Assembly: GCF_004208415.1 (NCBI RefSeq) | Contig: NZ_CP035758.1 | Location: 9,424,001-9,488,000 of the forward strand | Origin: Ktedonosporobacter rubrisoli | Lineage (GTDB): Bacteria > Chloroflexota > Ktedonobacteria > Ktedonobacterales > Ktedonobacteraceae | Reading direction: 5' to 3' | Length of the DNA: 64,000 nucleotides | In this document: positions 43,132-52,248 of the stretch, piece by piece | Numbering within the stretch: position 1 is the first letter of the stretch | Layout: the number at the start of each line of letters is the position of its first letter | Notes under the pieces: model-generated | What the model was told of the DNA's origin: nothing | Database searches by the model: none | Seen by the model: the letters and a program-made list of their open reading frames with translations, nothing else | Made by a program: the position numbers and the translations under genes

Positions 43132-43644
43132 AGATCAATATCCTTTCTGCTACAACTTAGAAGAAAGTTGTTAGGAGACTACAGAAGGTGCGTAGGATGG
43201 TGTGGGATATATCAAATGGTCCTATGTTAGGTAGCATACTCTAGTTCTAGTGCGAGGTCAAGTATAATCCAGGACGAGCACGGCTATTTACTTCCCGCGA
43301 GAAGCGGGGTCAAGGCGGCTGCAAACCCACTTGCCCAGCGCGGGGCACGCCGCGATCTAGCGGAGTACCCTCGCACCCTCTTCTCTTGAGACGGTTGAGT
43401 GGGCCAAAACGGGACAATGAATAGCCATGAGGGCGAGGCAGATATCTGCTTAAATATGTGCAAGTTGCTTGAGGCAAGAGCGCATGTTCTGATTTCAATG
43501 AGACAACTATACAAAGCCGCAGCCAATTAATAAGCAGATGAGCTACTACATATGTAAACTTTTCCAATTAATATCACGTGTTAAGGTAGAAAGTAGGCCA
43601 TGTATTGTAGGTACATCAATTCGTGGGAAAGGAAGAGTTGGCTT
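43132..43644. other. divergent intergenic region
   Basis: Five hundred bases between divergent starts. The portion 43285-43395 is GC-rich with short inverted pieces (GCGGGG/CCCCGC type), resembling the other intergenic GC-rich blocks. Open frames here (such as minus 43284-43526) lack ribosome-binding sites and domain similarity. Confidence 0.4.
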
Positions 43645-44208
43645 ATGCTGTCGCCGACGAGAACACTGGCCAGCCGCCGCTGGTGGCAACTACTCATACG
43701 TGGAATCATTGCTATAATCTTTGGCATCCTTGCTTTCATCTGGCCCGGGTTGACCTTAACCGTACTGGTGCTGCTCTTTGGGGCTTTTTCTCTGCTTGAT
43801 GGCATCTTTACGGTTGCTGCAGCTATTGAAGAGCGGCAGATGTACCCACGCTGGTGGGTCACGTTGCTAGAGGGCCTGGTGGGCATTGTGGTTGGTATCT
43901 TAGTTTTTGCTTGGCCGGCGTATTCGGCTTTGGTTCTGCTTACGCTTATGGCCATCTGGGGAATTGTGACCGGAGTGCTAGAAATTGTGGCAGCTATCTG
44001 GCTGCGCAAGGTGATAAGTGGTGAATGGTTGCTAGCATTGGGCGGTATCCTCTCCATCATCTTCGGCTTGATTCTATTTATCGAGCCCAAAGCGTTTATA
44101 CTGGCCGTGATCTGGATAATAGGTGCCTATGCCATTCTCTTTGGTATAGTGATGCTTGTCTATGCCTTTGCGCTCAGGTCTTTGATGAGCGCTCGAAGCT
44201 ATACATGA
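43645..44208 (+). CDS. HdeD-family membrane protein
   Basis: A 187-residue protein made of six hydrophobic segments arranged as three similar pairs. Each pair has the family pattern of a helix ending in a GxxxFxWPG-like turn: LLIRGIIAIIFGILAFIWPGLTL, LLEGLVGIVVGILVFAWPAYSAL and LALGGILSIIFGLILFIEP. This repeat pattern is the HdeD hallmark. HdeD is linked to acid resistance in enterobacteria, but the family is broad and its biochemical activity unknown. Start taken at ATG 43645 (GGAAAGGAAG upstream) since the 15 residues from an earlier ATG at 43600 are not family-like. Confidence 0.88.
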   Translation: MLSPTRTLASRRWWQLLIRGIIAIIFGILAFIWPGLTLTVLVLLFGAFSLLDGIFTVAAAIEERQMYPRWWVTLLEGLVGIVVGILVFAWPAYSALVLLTLMAIWGIVTGVLEIVAAIWLRKVISGEWLLALGGILSIIFGLILFIEPKAFILAVIWIIGAYAILFGIVMLVYAFALRSLMSARSYT

Positions 44209-44347
44209 GCGTTATAGCGTGCTTGAGGCTGACAGCTCTCTATTGTGCTTACTCTCTGCCTGCCATTTTTCTGCCTGAAAGTGATAAGATACTGTTGTAT
44301 AGCAGCAGCTCATCAAGAATGGAAAGGCAGGCAAGAGTAAGAATCTG

Positions 44348-45940
44348 ATGGCTAATGAAGACGGGTTCCTCGATTGGTCTGCTGATAGAATACTGCCGGC
44401 TTTTCAGGAACCCAGGCATTTGGTTGCCTATGATATACGTGGTGCGCCTTATGATATACAGCTTGCGGTAACCACGCTAACCGGATTGCTCAATCGGCAG
44501 CGTCCTTCAGTCTATTTGATCTCCAATGAGGATGATATATTCTGGCTGCGGCAAGCGTTTGGGGACGTGCCGCACGACATTTCTTCTGCTCGCAATGAAG
44601 AGATACTCGCTGCTCTCCTTGGCTCTTCAGCCGAGAGTGTGCGTGGTTTGATCATTTATGATCCTGCATTGCGTGATACTGTCAACGTAGCTACTATGCT
44701 GGCCGGGCTGCAGGATGGCCTGGTTGCCTCTCCTCACCTGGCACGGGCTTTGCAGATTGAGCATGCTTTGCCTGTGCTGACAGATCTGCGAGATCACCAT
44801 TGGCGTAGTCGGGGGCAGGCCTATTGTTGGGCTCTGGAAAATTTGTTGCCAAGAACTTCCTCCCGCCTGCTTGCTGGCCTTGATCCAGCGAATGTAAGCG
44901 GGCTACGTGCGTTTCTAGTGGCCACGCGCACATTTATTTACTGGCTCGATTCACGCCAGCGCTGGCCTGATCCCCGCGCCGGCTGGATCTCTGAGCGAGC
45001 TTTGCTGCAGCGTATTATTGCCGCGTTCAAGCCCGGCGCTGCCCATCTAGGCTGGTTTAGAGATGAGAGTAGCGGCGTGAAATTGACCTCACGCGCGGCA
45101 ATGCTTGTTCTTGCAAGCGACCACTTTACCAATCTGGAGACCTGGACTGCCATGCGACCGCAAGCGCGCTATCAGCATCAAATAAGCCAGCGAGAAGTGC
45201 AGCCCAGCGCTGATAAAGTCTATGTTGCCTTCACGATCAGCGATGGCGATAATCTCCAGTATTGTCAGCATCGGCTACGGCGGCTCTGGCAGGACCAGGC
45301 GCGTGGCAAGTTGCCCATTGGCTGGACGCTCTCGCCGCTTATTGGGCAGGCAACGCCTATGCTTGCTGCGTACTATCTTGAGTCCGCAACTTCTCAAGAT
45401 GAGTTGATTGCCGGGCCAAGTGGGGCCGGATATATGTTCCCTTCCTATTGGCCGGCCGAACACTTAAAGCTCTTTTTGCAGCACACTGGAAGCGCTATGC
45501 AAGCCATGGGGATGACCTCTTTGGAGGTGCTGGATACAGATTTCTGGCAGAGTGCGGGTTTGCCTCTCCTTTCACGGTTGAGCTTGAATGGTATGCGCTT
45601 TAGAGATATTGGGCGGCATCAGCGCTTTGTTACAGAGTTGGAACCCTTTGGACTGCGTGGTATCTTCAGCGGAGCCGGGCGACGTAATATACAGTGGAAA
45701 CGTGTGAAGGATATTCCACTTTATCATAATCTTGGTCTGGCGGGCAGCATCAATGGTACTCTGAAGTTGATTCAACGGGCCGCAAAGAGATATCCACAGC
45801 GTCCCCTTTTCTTGCATGTGTATATGCTGGCCTGGTCGATTACTCCCTCCGATCTTTTGCAGATAGTAGAGCGGCTTGGAGATGGCTATGAAGTTGTTTT
45901 GCCGGCAGAGCTATTGGCTCTGTTGATTGCGCAACAATGA
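44348..45940 (+). CDS. GxGYxYP-domain protein, putative glycoside-hydrolase-like
   Basis: A 530-residue protein carrying the motif that names its family: GPSGAGYMFPSYW (Gly-x-Gly-Tyr-x-aromatic-Pro). It is preceded by AFTISDGDNLQYCQH and followed by FLHVYMLAW. The N-terminal part (LVAYDIRGAPYDIQLAVTTLTGLLNRQRPSVYLI) matches the accessory domain usually found with it. These proteins are predicted carbohydrate-active enzymes, commonly secreted. Here no signal peptide precedes the domain, which would keep it in the cytoplasm unless the start is misplaced. ATG 44348 has no strong ribosome-binding site. The preceding stop is 140 bases away. Confidence 0.8.
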   Translation: MANEDGFLDWSADRILPAFQEPRHLVAYDIRGAPYDIQLAVTTLTGLLNRQRPSVYLISNEDDIFWLRQAFGDVPHDISSARNEEILAALLGSSAESVRGLIIYDPALRDTVNVATMLAGLQDGLVASPHLARALQIEHALPVLTDLRDHHWRSRGQAYCWALENLLPRTSSRLLAGLDPANVSGLRAFLVATRTFIYWLDSRQRWPDPRAGWISERALLQRIIAAFKPGAAHLGWFRDESSGVKLTSRAAMLVLASDHFTNLETWTAMRPQARYQHQISQREVQPSADKVYVAFTISDGDNLQYCQHRLRRLWQDQARGKLPIGWTLSPLIGQATPMLAAYYLESATSQDELIAGPSGAGYMFPSYWPAEHLKLFLQHTGSAMQAMGMTSLEVLDTDFWQSAGLPLLSRLSLNGMRFRDIGRHQRFVTELEPFGLRGIFSGAGRRNIQWKRVKDIPLYHNLGLAGSINGTLKLIQRAAKRYPQRPLFLHVYMLAWSITPSDLLQIVERLGDGYEVVLPAELLALLIAQQ

Positions 45941-46100
45941 GCTTCTTAGTAGGCCAGGATAGGTTTACTGGCTGCAGATAGAGGCGCCATGAGATCCCGA
46001 TCTCTCTGTCGCTAATGGAAATGCTGTAATATTTAAGTAGATGGATGCGATGAGCGTAGTATAAAAACTTGTCTATTTCAGGAAGGATGAAGAGCAAGCT

Positions 46101-47372
46101 ATGCAAGCAGATCGTCAGAGAGGCGCAGCACATGAGCTCCATGACTCTGTATCGTACTGGCAGAAAACTAGCGAGGCTCAAAAAGAGCAATTCACAGATC
46201 CGCCATCCCGAACCGACGTTGCGGTAATCGGGGGCGGAATCGTAGGTGCCGCAACCTGTTACTGGTTGGCCAGGGCCGGCATAGAGGTAACCCTGTTAGA
46301 GCGCTCATGGGCAGCCTATGGCGCAACAGGGCGCAATGGTGGCTTTGTGACTTTCGGCTCTGCCGAGGCGCATCCAGCATTGATCAAGCGTCTGGGCCAG
46401 GAGGTGGCACGCTCCATCTTAGCGCTGACTCTGGAGAATAAGAGACTGCTGAAGCAAGTACTCGCCGAAGAAGAGATTGCCTGCGAATATCGCGAACCGG
46501 GTAATCTTGTGCTGGCCTTAAGTGAGCGCCAGCTTGGCGAGATGGAACAAACCGCGACGGCTCTACGGGCTGATGGATGTGAGGTCCAGGTAATCAAACG
46601 TGAACGTGTGCAGGATCTGATACTAACTCCTCTGAGTGAGCAGATAGTTGGTGGCATATTTTTCCCTGACGCTGGACTTGTTCACTCCGCTCGTTTGGTG
46701 CAGGGGATAGTGAGCGCGGCCAGGCGCTATGGAGCTCGCACAAGCGTTGCTACAGTGCAGCGCCTGCTTCCCGAAGGTTCCGGTCTGGCAATTCATACCT
46801 CCCTGGGTACTGTGAGCGCTGGAGCCGTAGTTGTGGCCGCCAATGCCTGGACTGACCAGATCGTGCCCGACTTAGCTGGCCTGATTACACCAGTACGTGG
46901 GCAGGCGCTGGCTTATGCTCCCGTTGCGCCCTTATTTGTGCCTGGGGTAGGAGCCTCAGTAACCCCTACCGGCGAGTACTGGCAGCAGACCATGGATGGT
47001 TCAATCGTGCTGGGCGGGTGTCGCGCTTTCGCTCAGGGTGGTGATGTAGGAGTGCGCGAACAGCAGCCAACCGATGAAGTGCAGACTGCCTTAGAAAAGG
47101 TCCTGCCCCAGCTTTTCCCTGCTCTGACTGGCTTACAGGTTGCCCAGCGCTGGGCTGGCTTGATGGCCTTTACGTCAGATTATTTGCCTGTTGCTGATCG
47201 AGTTCCGGCGAGCGAAAGAGCCTGGTTTGCCGGCGGCTTCAATGGCCATGGCATGCCCTTTGGCATACGTTTTGGCCAGTTGCTTGCCGAGGCGGCAACT
47301 AGTGGAAAGCTACCCTCTGCCCTGGCCCCTTTTAGCCTCAAGCGTCCTTCGCTTGTACCCATGCCTACATAG
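46101..47372 (+). CDS. FAD-dependent oxidoreductase, DAO family
   Basis: A 423-residue flavoenzyme of the D-amino-acid oxidase/glycine-oxidase group. The dinucleotide-binding motif is VAVIGGGIVGAATCYWLARAGIEVTLLER, seen at residues about 39-67. Next come the GATGRNGGFV loop that contacts FAD, AVVVAANAW, and the C-terminal block RWAGLMAFTSDYLPV with GGFNGHGMPFG, which closes the FAD site. Candidate reactions are oxidative deamination or demethylation of small amines; the substrate is not determined. The first 38 residues are a polar extension often absent in relatives. AGGAAGGATGAAG precedes ATG 46101. Confidence 0.85.
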   Translation: MQADRQRGAAHELHDSVSYWQKTSEAQKEQFTDPPSRTDVAVIGGGIVGAATCYWLARAGIEVTLLERSWAAYGATGRNGGFVTFGSAEAHPALIKRLGQEVARSILALTLENKRLLKQVLAEEEIACEYREPGNLVLALSERQLGEMEQTATALRADGCEVQVIKRERVQDLILTPLSEQIVGGIFFPDAGLVHSARLVQGIVSAARRYGARTSVATVQRLLPEGSGLAIHTSLGTVSAGAVVVAANAWTDQIVPDLAGLITPVRGQALAYAPVAPLFVPGVGASVTPTGEYWQQTMDGSIVLGGCRAFAQGGDVGVREQQPTDEVQTALEKVLPQLFPALTGLQVAQRWAGLMAFTSDYLPVADRVPASERAWFAGGFNGHGMPFGIRFGQLLAEAATSGKLPSALAPFSLKRPSLVPMPT

Positions 47373-47597
47373 CTAACAATACTACAGCTATTGGGGCCTT
47401 ATATCCTCTGGAGAGCAGGAGCTAAGAGCATCGTGAAAAGGAAGCTTCTGCTCTCTTTTCATTTGCACTGCTCCTAAAGGCTAATATTTAACCTGATCGC
47501 CGTTTTTTGCGTATTATAAGAAAATATGTGAGGAAAAAGGGCAGAATGCATCGCTTGCTGAGTAAGTTGAGCGAGTTTCTGTTCAGGTGAAGGAGTT

Positions 47598-49427
47598 ATG
47601 CATCAATACAAGCGAGAAGCTTCATCAGCGTTTCAGATTACACGCCTGCTTGTTTTTGTCAGGCCATACTGGATGCAGCTGCTCAGTGCTCTGCTGGCAA
47701 CTGCCCTCGTCAGCGCTGTTCTGCTCCAGTATCCGGCCCTGGTAGGGAGCCTGATTGATACTATAATCGTCGGACGACAATTTGCATCTTTGGTGCCTAC
47801 CGCGATCTTCCTATCAGGCCTGATAGTCGCCCAAGCGCTCCTGAGTTTCTGGCAGCAGTACTGCAATACCATCATTGGCGAGCGCATAGTCGTCGATCTG
47901 CGTATTCAGTTGTATAGGCACCTGCAACGCCTCTCTCTAAGCTTTTTTCAGGATCACCCCACTGGGGACTTGCTTAGCCGCTTGACAAATGACGTTATGC
48001 TTGTGCGTGAAGCAGCCACCACCACACTAATGAATTTTGTTTCGAGCCTCTTCCTCCTGCTCATTGGGATCACCGTTATTCTAGCCGGGCCGGAAAGTTT
48101 GCTTGGCCGGCTCAGCCAACTCCATCTCACCCTGCCGAAAGCGCATGTATTCTCCCTCTGGAATCCCACAACTATGTGGGTCCTTCTGCTCCTGCTTCTC
48201 CTCACGCTCCCTTTCCTCATCTCCGGCCTGATTCTGCGACCTCTGATGAAACAGCAGCAAGAAGCTCTTGGCGAAACGATCAACGTTCTGGAAGAGACGA
48301 TCAGCAATCAAAAGATTGTCAAAGCCTTCTCGCGAGAGGCCGATGAGTGCCGTCATTATGAGGGATTGGCAGGGCTCCAAGTCAATATTGCCAGAAGGCG
48401 TGCCTGGGTGATTGGCCTGGCCAATACCTTATCTATCCTGCTGGGTTTCGGGGGAATCGGCTGCTTTCTGTGGTTTGTCGGCAATGCGGTCATCGCTGGC
48501 AACCTGACCATCGGTGATCTAGTGATGACCTTGATCCTGCTCTTTCTGCTCTCCCAACCGTTTGCCTCGGCCAGCAATCTGTACAGTCGGCTACAGATGG
48601 CTCTGGGAGCCGCCGAGCGTATTTTTGCGCTTCTGGATCAGGAGCCGGATATCAAAGATATTCCCAATGCTCCCTCTCTACCACGTATAGAAGGACAGAT
48701 CTGTTTTTCCCATGTGCATTTCAGCTATGATGGGCAAAAGCCAGTACTCTGTGACGTCTCTTTGGAGGTAGAGCCAGGGCAGATGGTAGCTCTGGTTGGA
48801 CCAAGCGGTGCAGGAAAAACAACCATCGCAAACCTGCTACTGCGCTTTTTTGATATTCAAGAAGGCAAGATTTCTATAGATGGTCACGATATCAGCCGGG
48901 TCCAGATGGAGAGTGTGCGCAGGCAGATCGGGATCGTCCTGCAAGAGCCAGTCCTCTTTAGTACGACAGTGCGTGAAAATATTGCCTATGGGGAGCCGGA
49001 GGCTAGCTTGGAGGAGGTCCAGGCCATGGCGCTAGCCGCAAATGCGCACCACTTTATTGAGCAGTTGCCGCAGGGCTACGACACCCCGGTCGGCGAGCGC
49101 GGCGTGAAGCTCTCAGTTGGTCAAAGGCAGCGCATCGCTATCGCCAGGGCGCTCTTGCGCAATCCTCGGCTCCTTATTCTTGATGAGGCAACAAGTTCAT
49201 TGGATAGCGAGAACGAACGCTTGGTGCAAGAAGCCTTCGCGCGCCTTATGAAGGGGCGTACAACGCTTGTCATTGCCCATCGCTTGAGCACGATCGAGCA
49301 TGCAGATAAGATCATCGTGTTGGAGCGAGGAAGAGTTATTGAGCAAGGAACGCATGAAAGCTTGCTTGCGCGTCAGGGAAGATATTCGCAGCTCTACACC
49401 ACCCTGTTCCGAGAACAAGAAGCTTGA
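47598..49427 (+). CDS. ABC exporter, fused permease and ATPase (MsbA/MdlB type)
   Basis: A 609-residue half-transporter. Six membrane helices occupy about residues 15-320 (first: YWMQLLSALLATALVSAVLL). The cytoplasmic coupling region includes HLQRLSLSFFQDHPTGDLLSRLTNDV. The ATPase has Walker A GPSGAGKTTIANLL, Q-loop IGIVLQEPVLFS, signature LSVGQRQRIAIARALL, Walker B LLILDEATSSLD and H-loop VIAHRLSTIEHADK. It works as a dimer; lipids or drugs are the usual cargo. The last 75 codons are duplicated almost exactly at 55092-55317. The ribosome-binding site AAGGAG is unusually close to the ATG (two bases). Confidence 0.93.
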   Translation: MHQYKREASSAFQITRLLVFVRPYWMQLLSALLATALVSAVLLQYPALVGSLIDTIIVGRQFASLVPTAIFLSGLIVAQALLSFWQQYCNTIIGERIVVDLRIQLYRHLQRLSLSFFQDHPTGDLLSRLTNDVMLVREAATTTLMNFVSSLFLLLIGITVILAGPESLLGRLSQLHLTLPKAHVFSLWNPTTMWVLLLLLLLTLPFLISGLILRPLMKQQQEALGETINVLEETISNQKIVKAFSREADECRHYEGLAGLQVNIARRRAWVIGLANTLSILLGFGGIGCFLWFVGNAVIAGNLTIGDLVMTLILLFLLSQPFASASNLYSRLQMALGAAERIFALLDQEPDIKDIPNAPSLPRIEGQICFSHVHFSYDGQKPVLCDVSLEVEPGQMVALVGPSGAGKTTIANLLLRFFDIQEGKISIDGHDISRVQMESVRRQIGIVLQEPVLFSTTVRENIAYGEPEASLEEVQAMALAANAHHFIEQLPQGYDTPVGERGVKLSVGQRQRIAIARALLRNPRLLILDEATSSLDSENERLVQEAFARLMKGRTTLVIAHRLSTIEHADKIIVLERGRVIEQGTHESLLARQGRYSQLYTTLFREQEA

Positions 49428-49497
49428 TGAGGAGATCTAGAAGCGTCTCCTCATATGGCTCTTCTTAGCGGGCCAGGAGACGGATCCATTCTACCAG
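49202..49497 (+). repeat. 296-bp direct repeat, copy 1 (3' end of the ABC exporter gene)
   Basis: This copy matches 55092-55387 over 296 bases with about ten mismatches and no gap. It contains the last 75 codons of the exporter, its terminator-like hairpin and the 3' end of a convergent reductase gene. Identity breaks at CTACCAG in both copies. Confidence 0.9.
49427..49454 (+). terminator. terminator-like hairpin after the ABC gene
   Basis: ATGAGGAGA (49427-49435) pairs with TCTCCTCAT (49446-49454), starting inside the stop codon. There is no long T-run. The same hairpin is present in the second repeat copy. Confidence 0.6.
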
Positions 49498-50148
49498 ATG
49501 GGTAAGCGTGGCACTCTTGGGGACTTCCTTGATCCGATGGAAGGCGGTCAGACCAGTGGGGGGATCAGCCTCCAACACGCGGAGTAGAGACGCAGCCTGC
49601 GAATCGGTCAACCGGCTGGCAATGCTGCGGTAGATTTCCCGATGAACCAGCGTGCGAATCCGTCGCGCCAGGCGTTCTAAGGTGCTAAAGGCAGGCAGCT
49701 CGCACTGTTCTTTCACCAAAACCTCTACCGCAGCGCTAATGAGATCCGCCGGGCTTTGCATACTTTGAGCGGCTTGGCGCATGGCAGAAGCGGCAACGTG
49801 CCGGATCTGTTTTCCATCACTGATAATTTCCGGGTGCTTACGAATTTGGGCGCGGTAGCAATAGAGGGCATGATTGGAGGCAATATCGGAGTACATCAGC
49901 ATCAAGTTTGAGAACGGCACGAATATGACTGATAATGGCCCCAGGGATGGTTTCTGGCTTGGGAAAATACCCCAGTCGCTGGTAGACGGCTGCCGCAGGA
50001 TCATCAACCCGAATTTTTGGGCCGGTCCACGGACGGTGGTGGCGACAAACGCGATATCGGTTGGCGTCGAAGTATAGAGCATCTGTAGCTCCTTGATCGA
50101 AGGCGCACGGGTGAACCGGGAGTAAGCAGTTCGCTCAATTGAGGTCAT
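49465..50148 (-). pseudogene. decayed Tn3-family transposase N-terminal region (DUF4158)
   Basis: The frame starts MTSIERTAYSRFTRAPSIKEL, the standard opening of Tn3-family transposases, and later reads ALYCYRAQIRKH, RHVAASAMRQAAQSMQSPADL and LPAFSTLERLARRIR, all from the same domain. Between about 49890 and 49995 the family sequence (RLGYFPKPETIPGAIISHIR, then AVLKLDADVL) lies in another frame, so two compensating frameshifts are present. The catalytic DDE part, some 700 residues, is missing. The C-terminus LVEWIRLLAR comes from the reductase gene tail contained in the direct repeat, making the present frame a chimera. No Tn3-type terminal repeats are visible. Confidence 0.82.
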
Positions 50149-50231
50149 AGCAACTTGGAAAGAGCAGTAACAAGTAGCAAGATTGTCTCTCTGGTCGGCT
50201 CCCTCTCATATCTGGAAGGAAGGAAAAGATA

Positions 50232-51281
50232 ATGTTTTCTCGCAAACCATTGCTGGCCCTGCTTCTCTGTAGTGTCCTCGCCGCTAGTTGCGCAACGACG
50301 CCAGCCACTGAGAGCAGGAATATGACCCTGAAGGTGGCTTTCGTCTCGAATTCCATTAGTTTTTTCCCTTTTTATGTTGCTCAGCAAAAAGCCTATTTCA
50401 CGTCTCAGGGACTGACGCTCGACCCTGCTATTCCGCCAGTGTTGGGCACAGGTCCAAAGGTCGCTGATGCAATAGAAACCGGAAGCATTGAGGTTGCTGG
50501 TGAATCCACAACCGACGCTTTCACGATTTCACGAGTTGATGCTGGCATCCGAATGGTTGGGACATTTGCCAATGACTATTTGCTCGATATCGTCGTGAGC
50601 AAACGGTTTGAAGAGCAAACGCATCTGAGCGCGGCGAGTCCGCTTGCTGAGAAGGTGAAGGCGTTAGTTGGGCGAAAAATCGGTATTGCATCACCCAACA
50701 GCGCAGGGGATGCACTGGTGACCTATCTGTTGAAACAGCAAGGCTTCAGCGATCAGAGAGATGTGACGAAAGTGTTTCTTGGATCTACAAGCGCTTTAAC
50801 AGGGCTGGGAGCGCTCGCGCAAGGGCGTGTGGATGCAATCTCCTTTGCCGTGCCAGCAGGACAAGTTGTCCAGGCCAAAGGGATTGGTGACATCTTTATT
50901 AGCCCGGTTCGCGGAGATGTCCCCCCAATGCAAGGACAGCTCTATGGCGTTGTCTTTGCCAAGCAGCAAGTAATCACTTCCAAACCGAAAGCCATACAAG
51001 CCTTCATCCGAGCCCTCGCGCAGGCAGAAACCTGGATTCACAAAAATCCGAATCAAGCCAGAGCTCTTCTGGCAACGTATCTTAAGCTCGATCCGAACAC
51101 GACCAACACAATTTGGAGCGCGACCTTGCCTTCTATGCCGATGACACCACAGATCAGTCAACAAGCATTTGAGACCGCAGATCAATTCCATGTTGACGCA
51201 GGACTGATCGCCTTGAAACTGAGCTATAACGATCTGGTAGATGCGGACACGATGAACAACGCACTGAAAGGATTAAAGTAA
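50232..51281 (+). CDS. solute-binding lipoprotein, SsuA/NMT1-like, orphan
   Basis: A 349-residue periplasmic-type binding protein. The signal peptide ends in the lipobox LAASC (lipidated Cys at about residue 20). The mature part opens LKVAFVSNSISFFPFYVAQQ, then GLTLDPAIP, VADAIETGSIEVAGESTTDAF and LVGRKIGIASPNSAGDALV. These steps are typical of the binding proteins for sulfonates, nitrate or thiamine precursors. No permease or ATPase gene is beside it, so it must rely on a transporter elsewhere or act alone. GGAAGGAAAAG precedes ATG 50232. It lies within the repeat-bounded island. Confidence 0.85.
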   Translation: MFSRKPLLALLLCSVLAASCATTPATESRNMTLKVAFVSNSISFFPFYVAQQKAYFTSQGLTLDPAIPPVLGTGPKVADAIETGSIEVAGESTTDAFTISRVDAGIRMVGTFANDYLLDIVVSKRFEEQTHLSAASPLAEKVKALVGRKIGIASPNSAGDALVTYLLKQQGFSDQRDVTKVFLGSTSALTGLGALAQGRVDAISFAVPAGQVVQAKGIGDIFISPVRGDVPPMQGQLYGVVFAKQQVITSKPKAIQAFIRALAQAETWIHKNPNQARALLATYLKLDPNTTNTIWSATLPSMPMTPQISQQAFETADQFHVDAGLIALKLSYNDLVDADTMNNALKGLK

Positions 51282-51351
51282 ACAACTGTAGTCGTGTTCT
51301 GAGCCTCAGAGCAGGACCTCTCCCAAGAGCAAAAGAAAGGAAACAAAGAGC

Positions 51352-52248
51352 ATGTCATCGATTTCATTTGATCCTCTAGCACCGGTGTATGATGCTATAC
51401 GAGGGTATCCGCCAACGGTTGCGAGCGCAATAACTGCGGCCATTGACCAGGCGGTGGGCGGAAATACACAGACACGCTTTCTCGAAGTGGGTGTAGGTAC
51501 TGGGCGCTTTGCGTTTCCACTGGCAGAAGCGGAGCATCAGTGTACCGGAATAGATATTTCAGAAAAGATGATGAGCCAACTGAAAGAGAAGCTGTGTGGT
51601 GCAGGTTGGCAAGAAGAAGGGCAGAGGTGGGGGAAGGAGCCTGATGAAGATGCGACACAGAATCCGCCAGTGCAGCGCTTTACCCATATGGAAAAGCAAG
51701 GCAGCATGAGGCTCGTTCGGACGGATATGACGGCTCTCCCCTTCCATGACGATTCATTTGATGTCGTCATTGCATCCCACGTCTTCCATGTGGTGAGAGA
51801 TTGGCACCAGGCACTCAAGGAAATCATGCGCGTCTCGCGTCCAGGAGGCGTCTTCATTCGCTGCTGGAACGCGAATTGGCAAGAAGCCTGGAAACCCGGC
51901 TCAGGAGACATCAGGAGAGAGTGGAGTAGGATAGTGGAGGAATTGGGAGGCAGTACCGCATTCGTAGGAACAGCGGAACAGTCGGTGACGACATGGTTGC
52001 AAGGACAAGGTTTTGAGACAGAACAGCGGGAGATTCTCACATGGCAGCGGCAAGTCACCCCACGTGCCCTTTTTGAGAGTGTGGTTCAGTATCAGGGAGC
52101 AGGGACATGGCCTCTATCCGATGACCTCTTTGAGGCATCGCTCACACGCCTATCACAGTGGGTAGAGGAACATTACAGAGAACACGTTGATGAAGCGTTT
52201 CTCCAAGAAGAGCATTTAGTCCTTGGCAGAACGCTGCTAGGTGAGTAG
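51352..52248 (+). CDS. class I SAM-dependent methyltransferase
   Basis: A 298-residue UbiE/COQ5-like (type 11) methyltransferase. The SAM-binding motif I is FLEVGVGTGRFAFPLA, motif II is CTGIDISEKMMSQLKEKL, the acidic post-II segment is VRTDMTALPFHDDSFDVVIASHV, and motif III is RVSRPGGVFIRCWNA. The N-terminus FDPLAPVYDAIRGYP is the usual lid. An insertion of about 30 charged residues lies between motif II and the next strand (EEGQRWGKEPDEDA). The substrate is unknown. AAAGGAAAC is upstream. It follows the lipoprotein gene by 70 bases and may share its transcript. Confidence 0.88.
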   Translation: MSSISFDPLAPVYDAIRGYPPTVASAITAAIDQAVGGNTQTRFLEVGVGTGRFAFPLAEAEHQCTGIDISEKMMSQLKEKLCGAGWQEEGQRWGKEPDEDATQNPPVQRFTHMEKQGSMRLVRTDMTALPFHDDSFDVVIASHVFHVVRDWHQALKEIMRVSRPGGVFIRCWNANWQEAWKPGSGDIRREWSRIVEELGGSTAFVGTAEQSVTTWLQGQGFETEQREILTWQRQVTPRALFESVVQYQGAGTWPLSDDLFEASLTRLSQWVEEHYREHVDEAFLQEEHLVLGRTLLGE

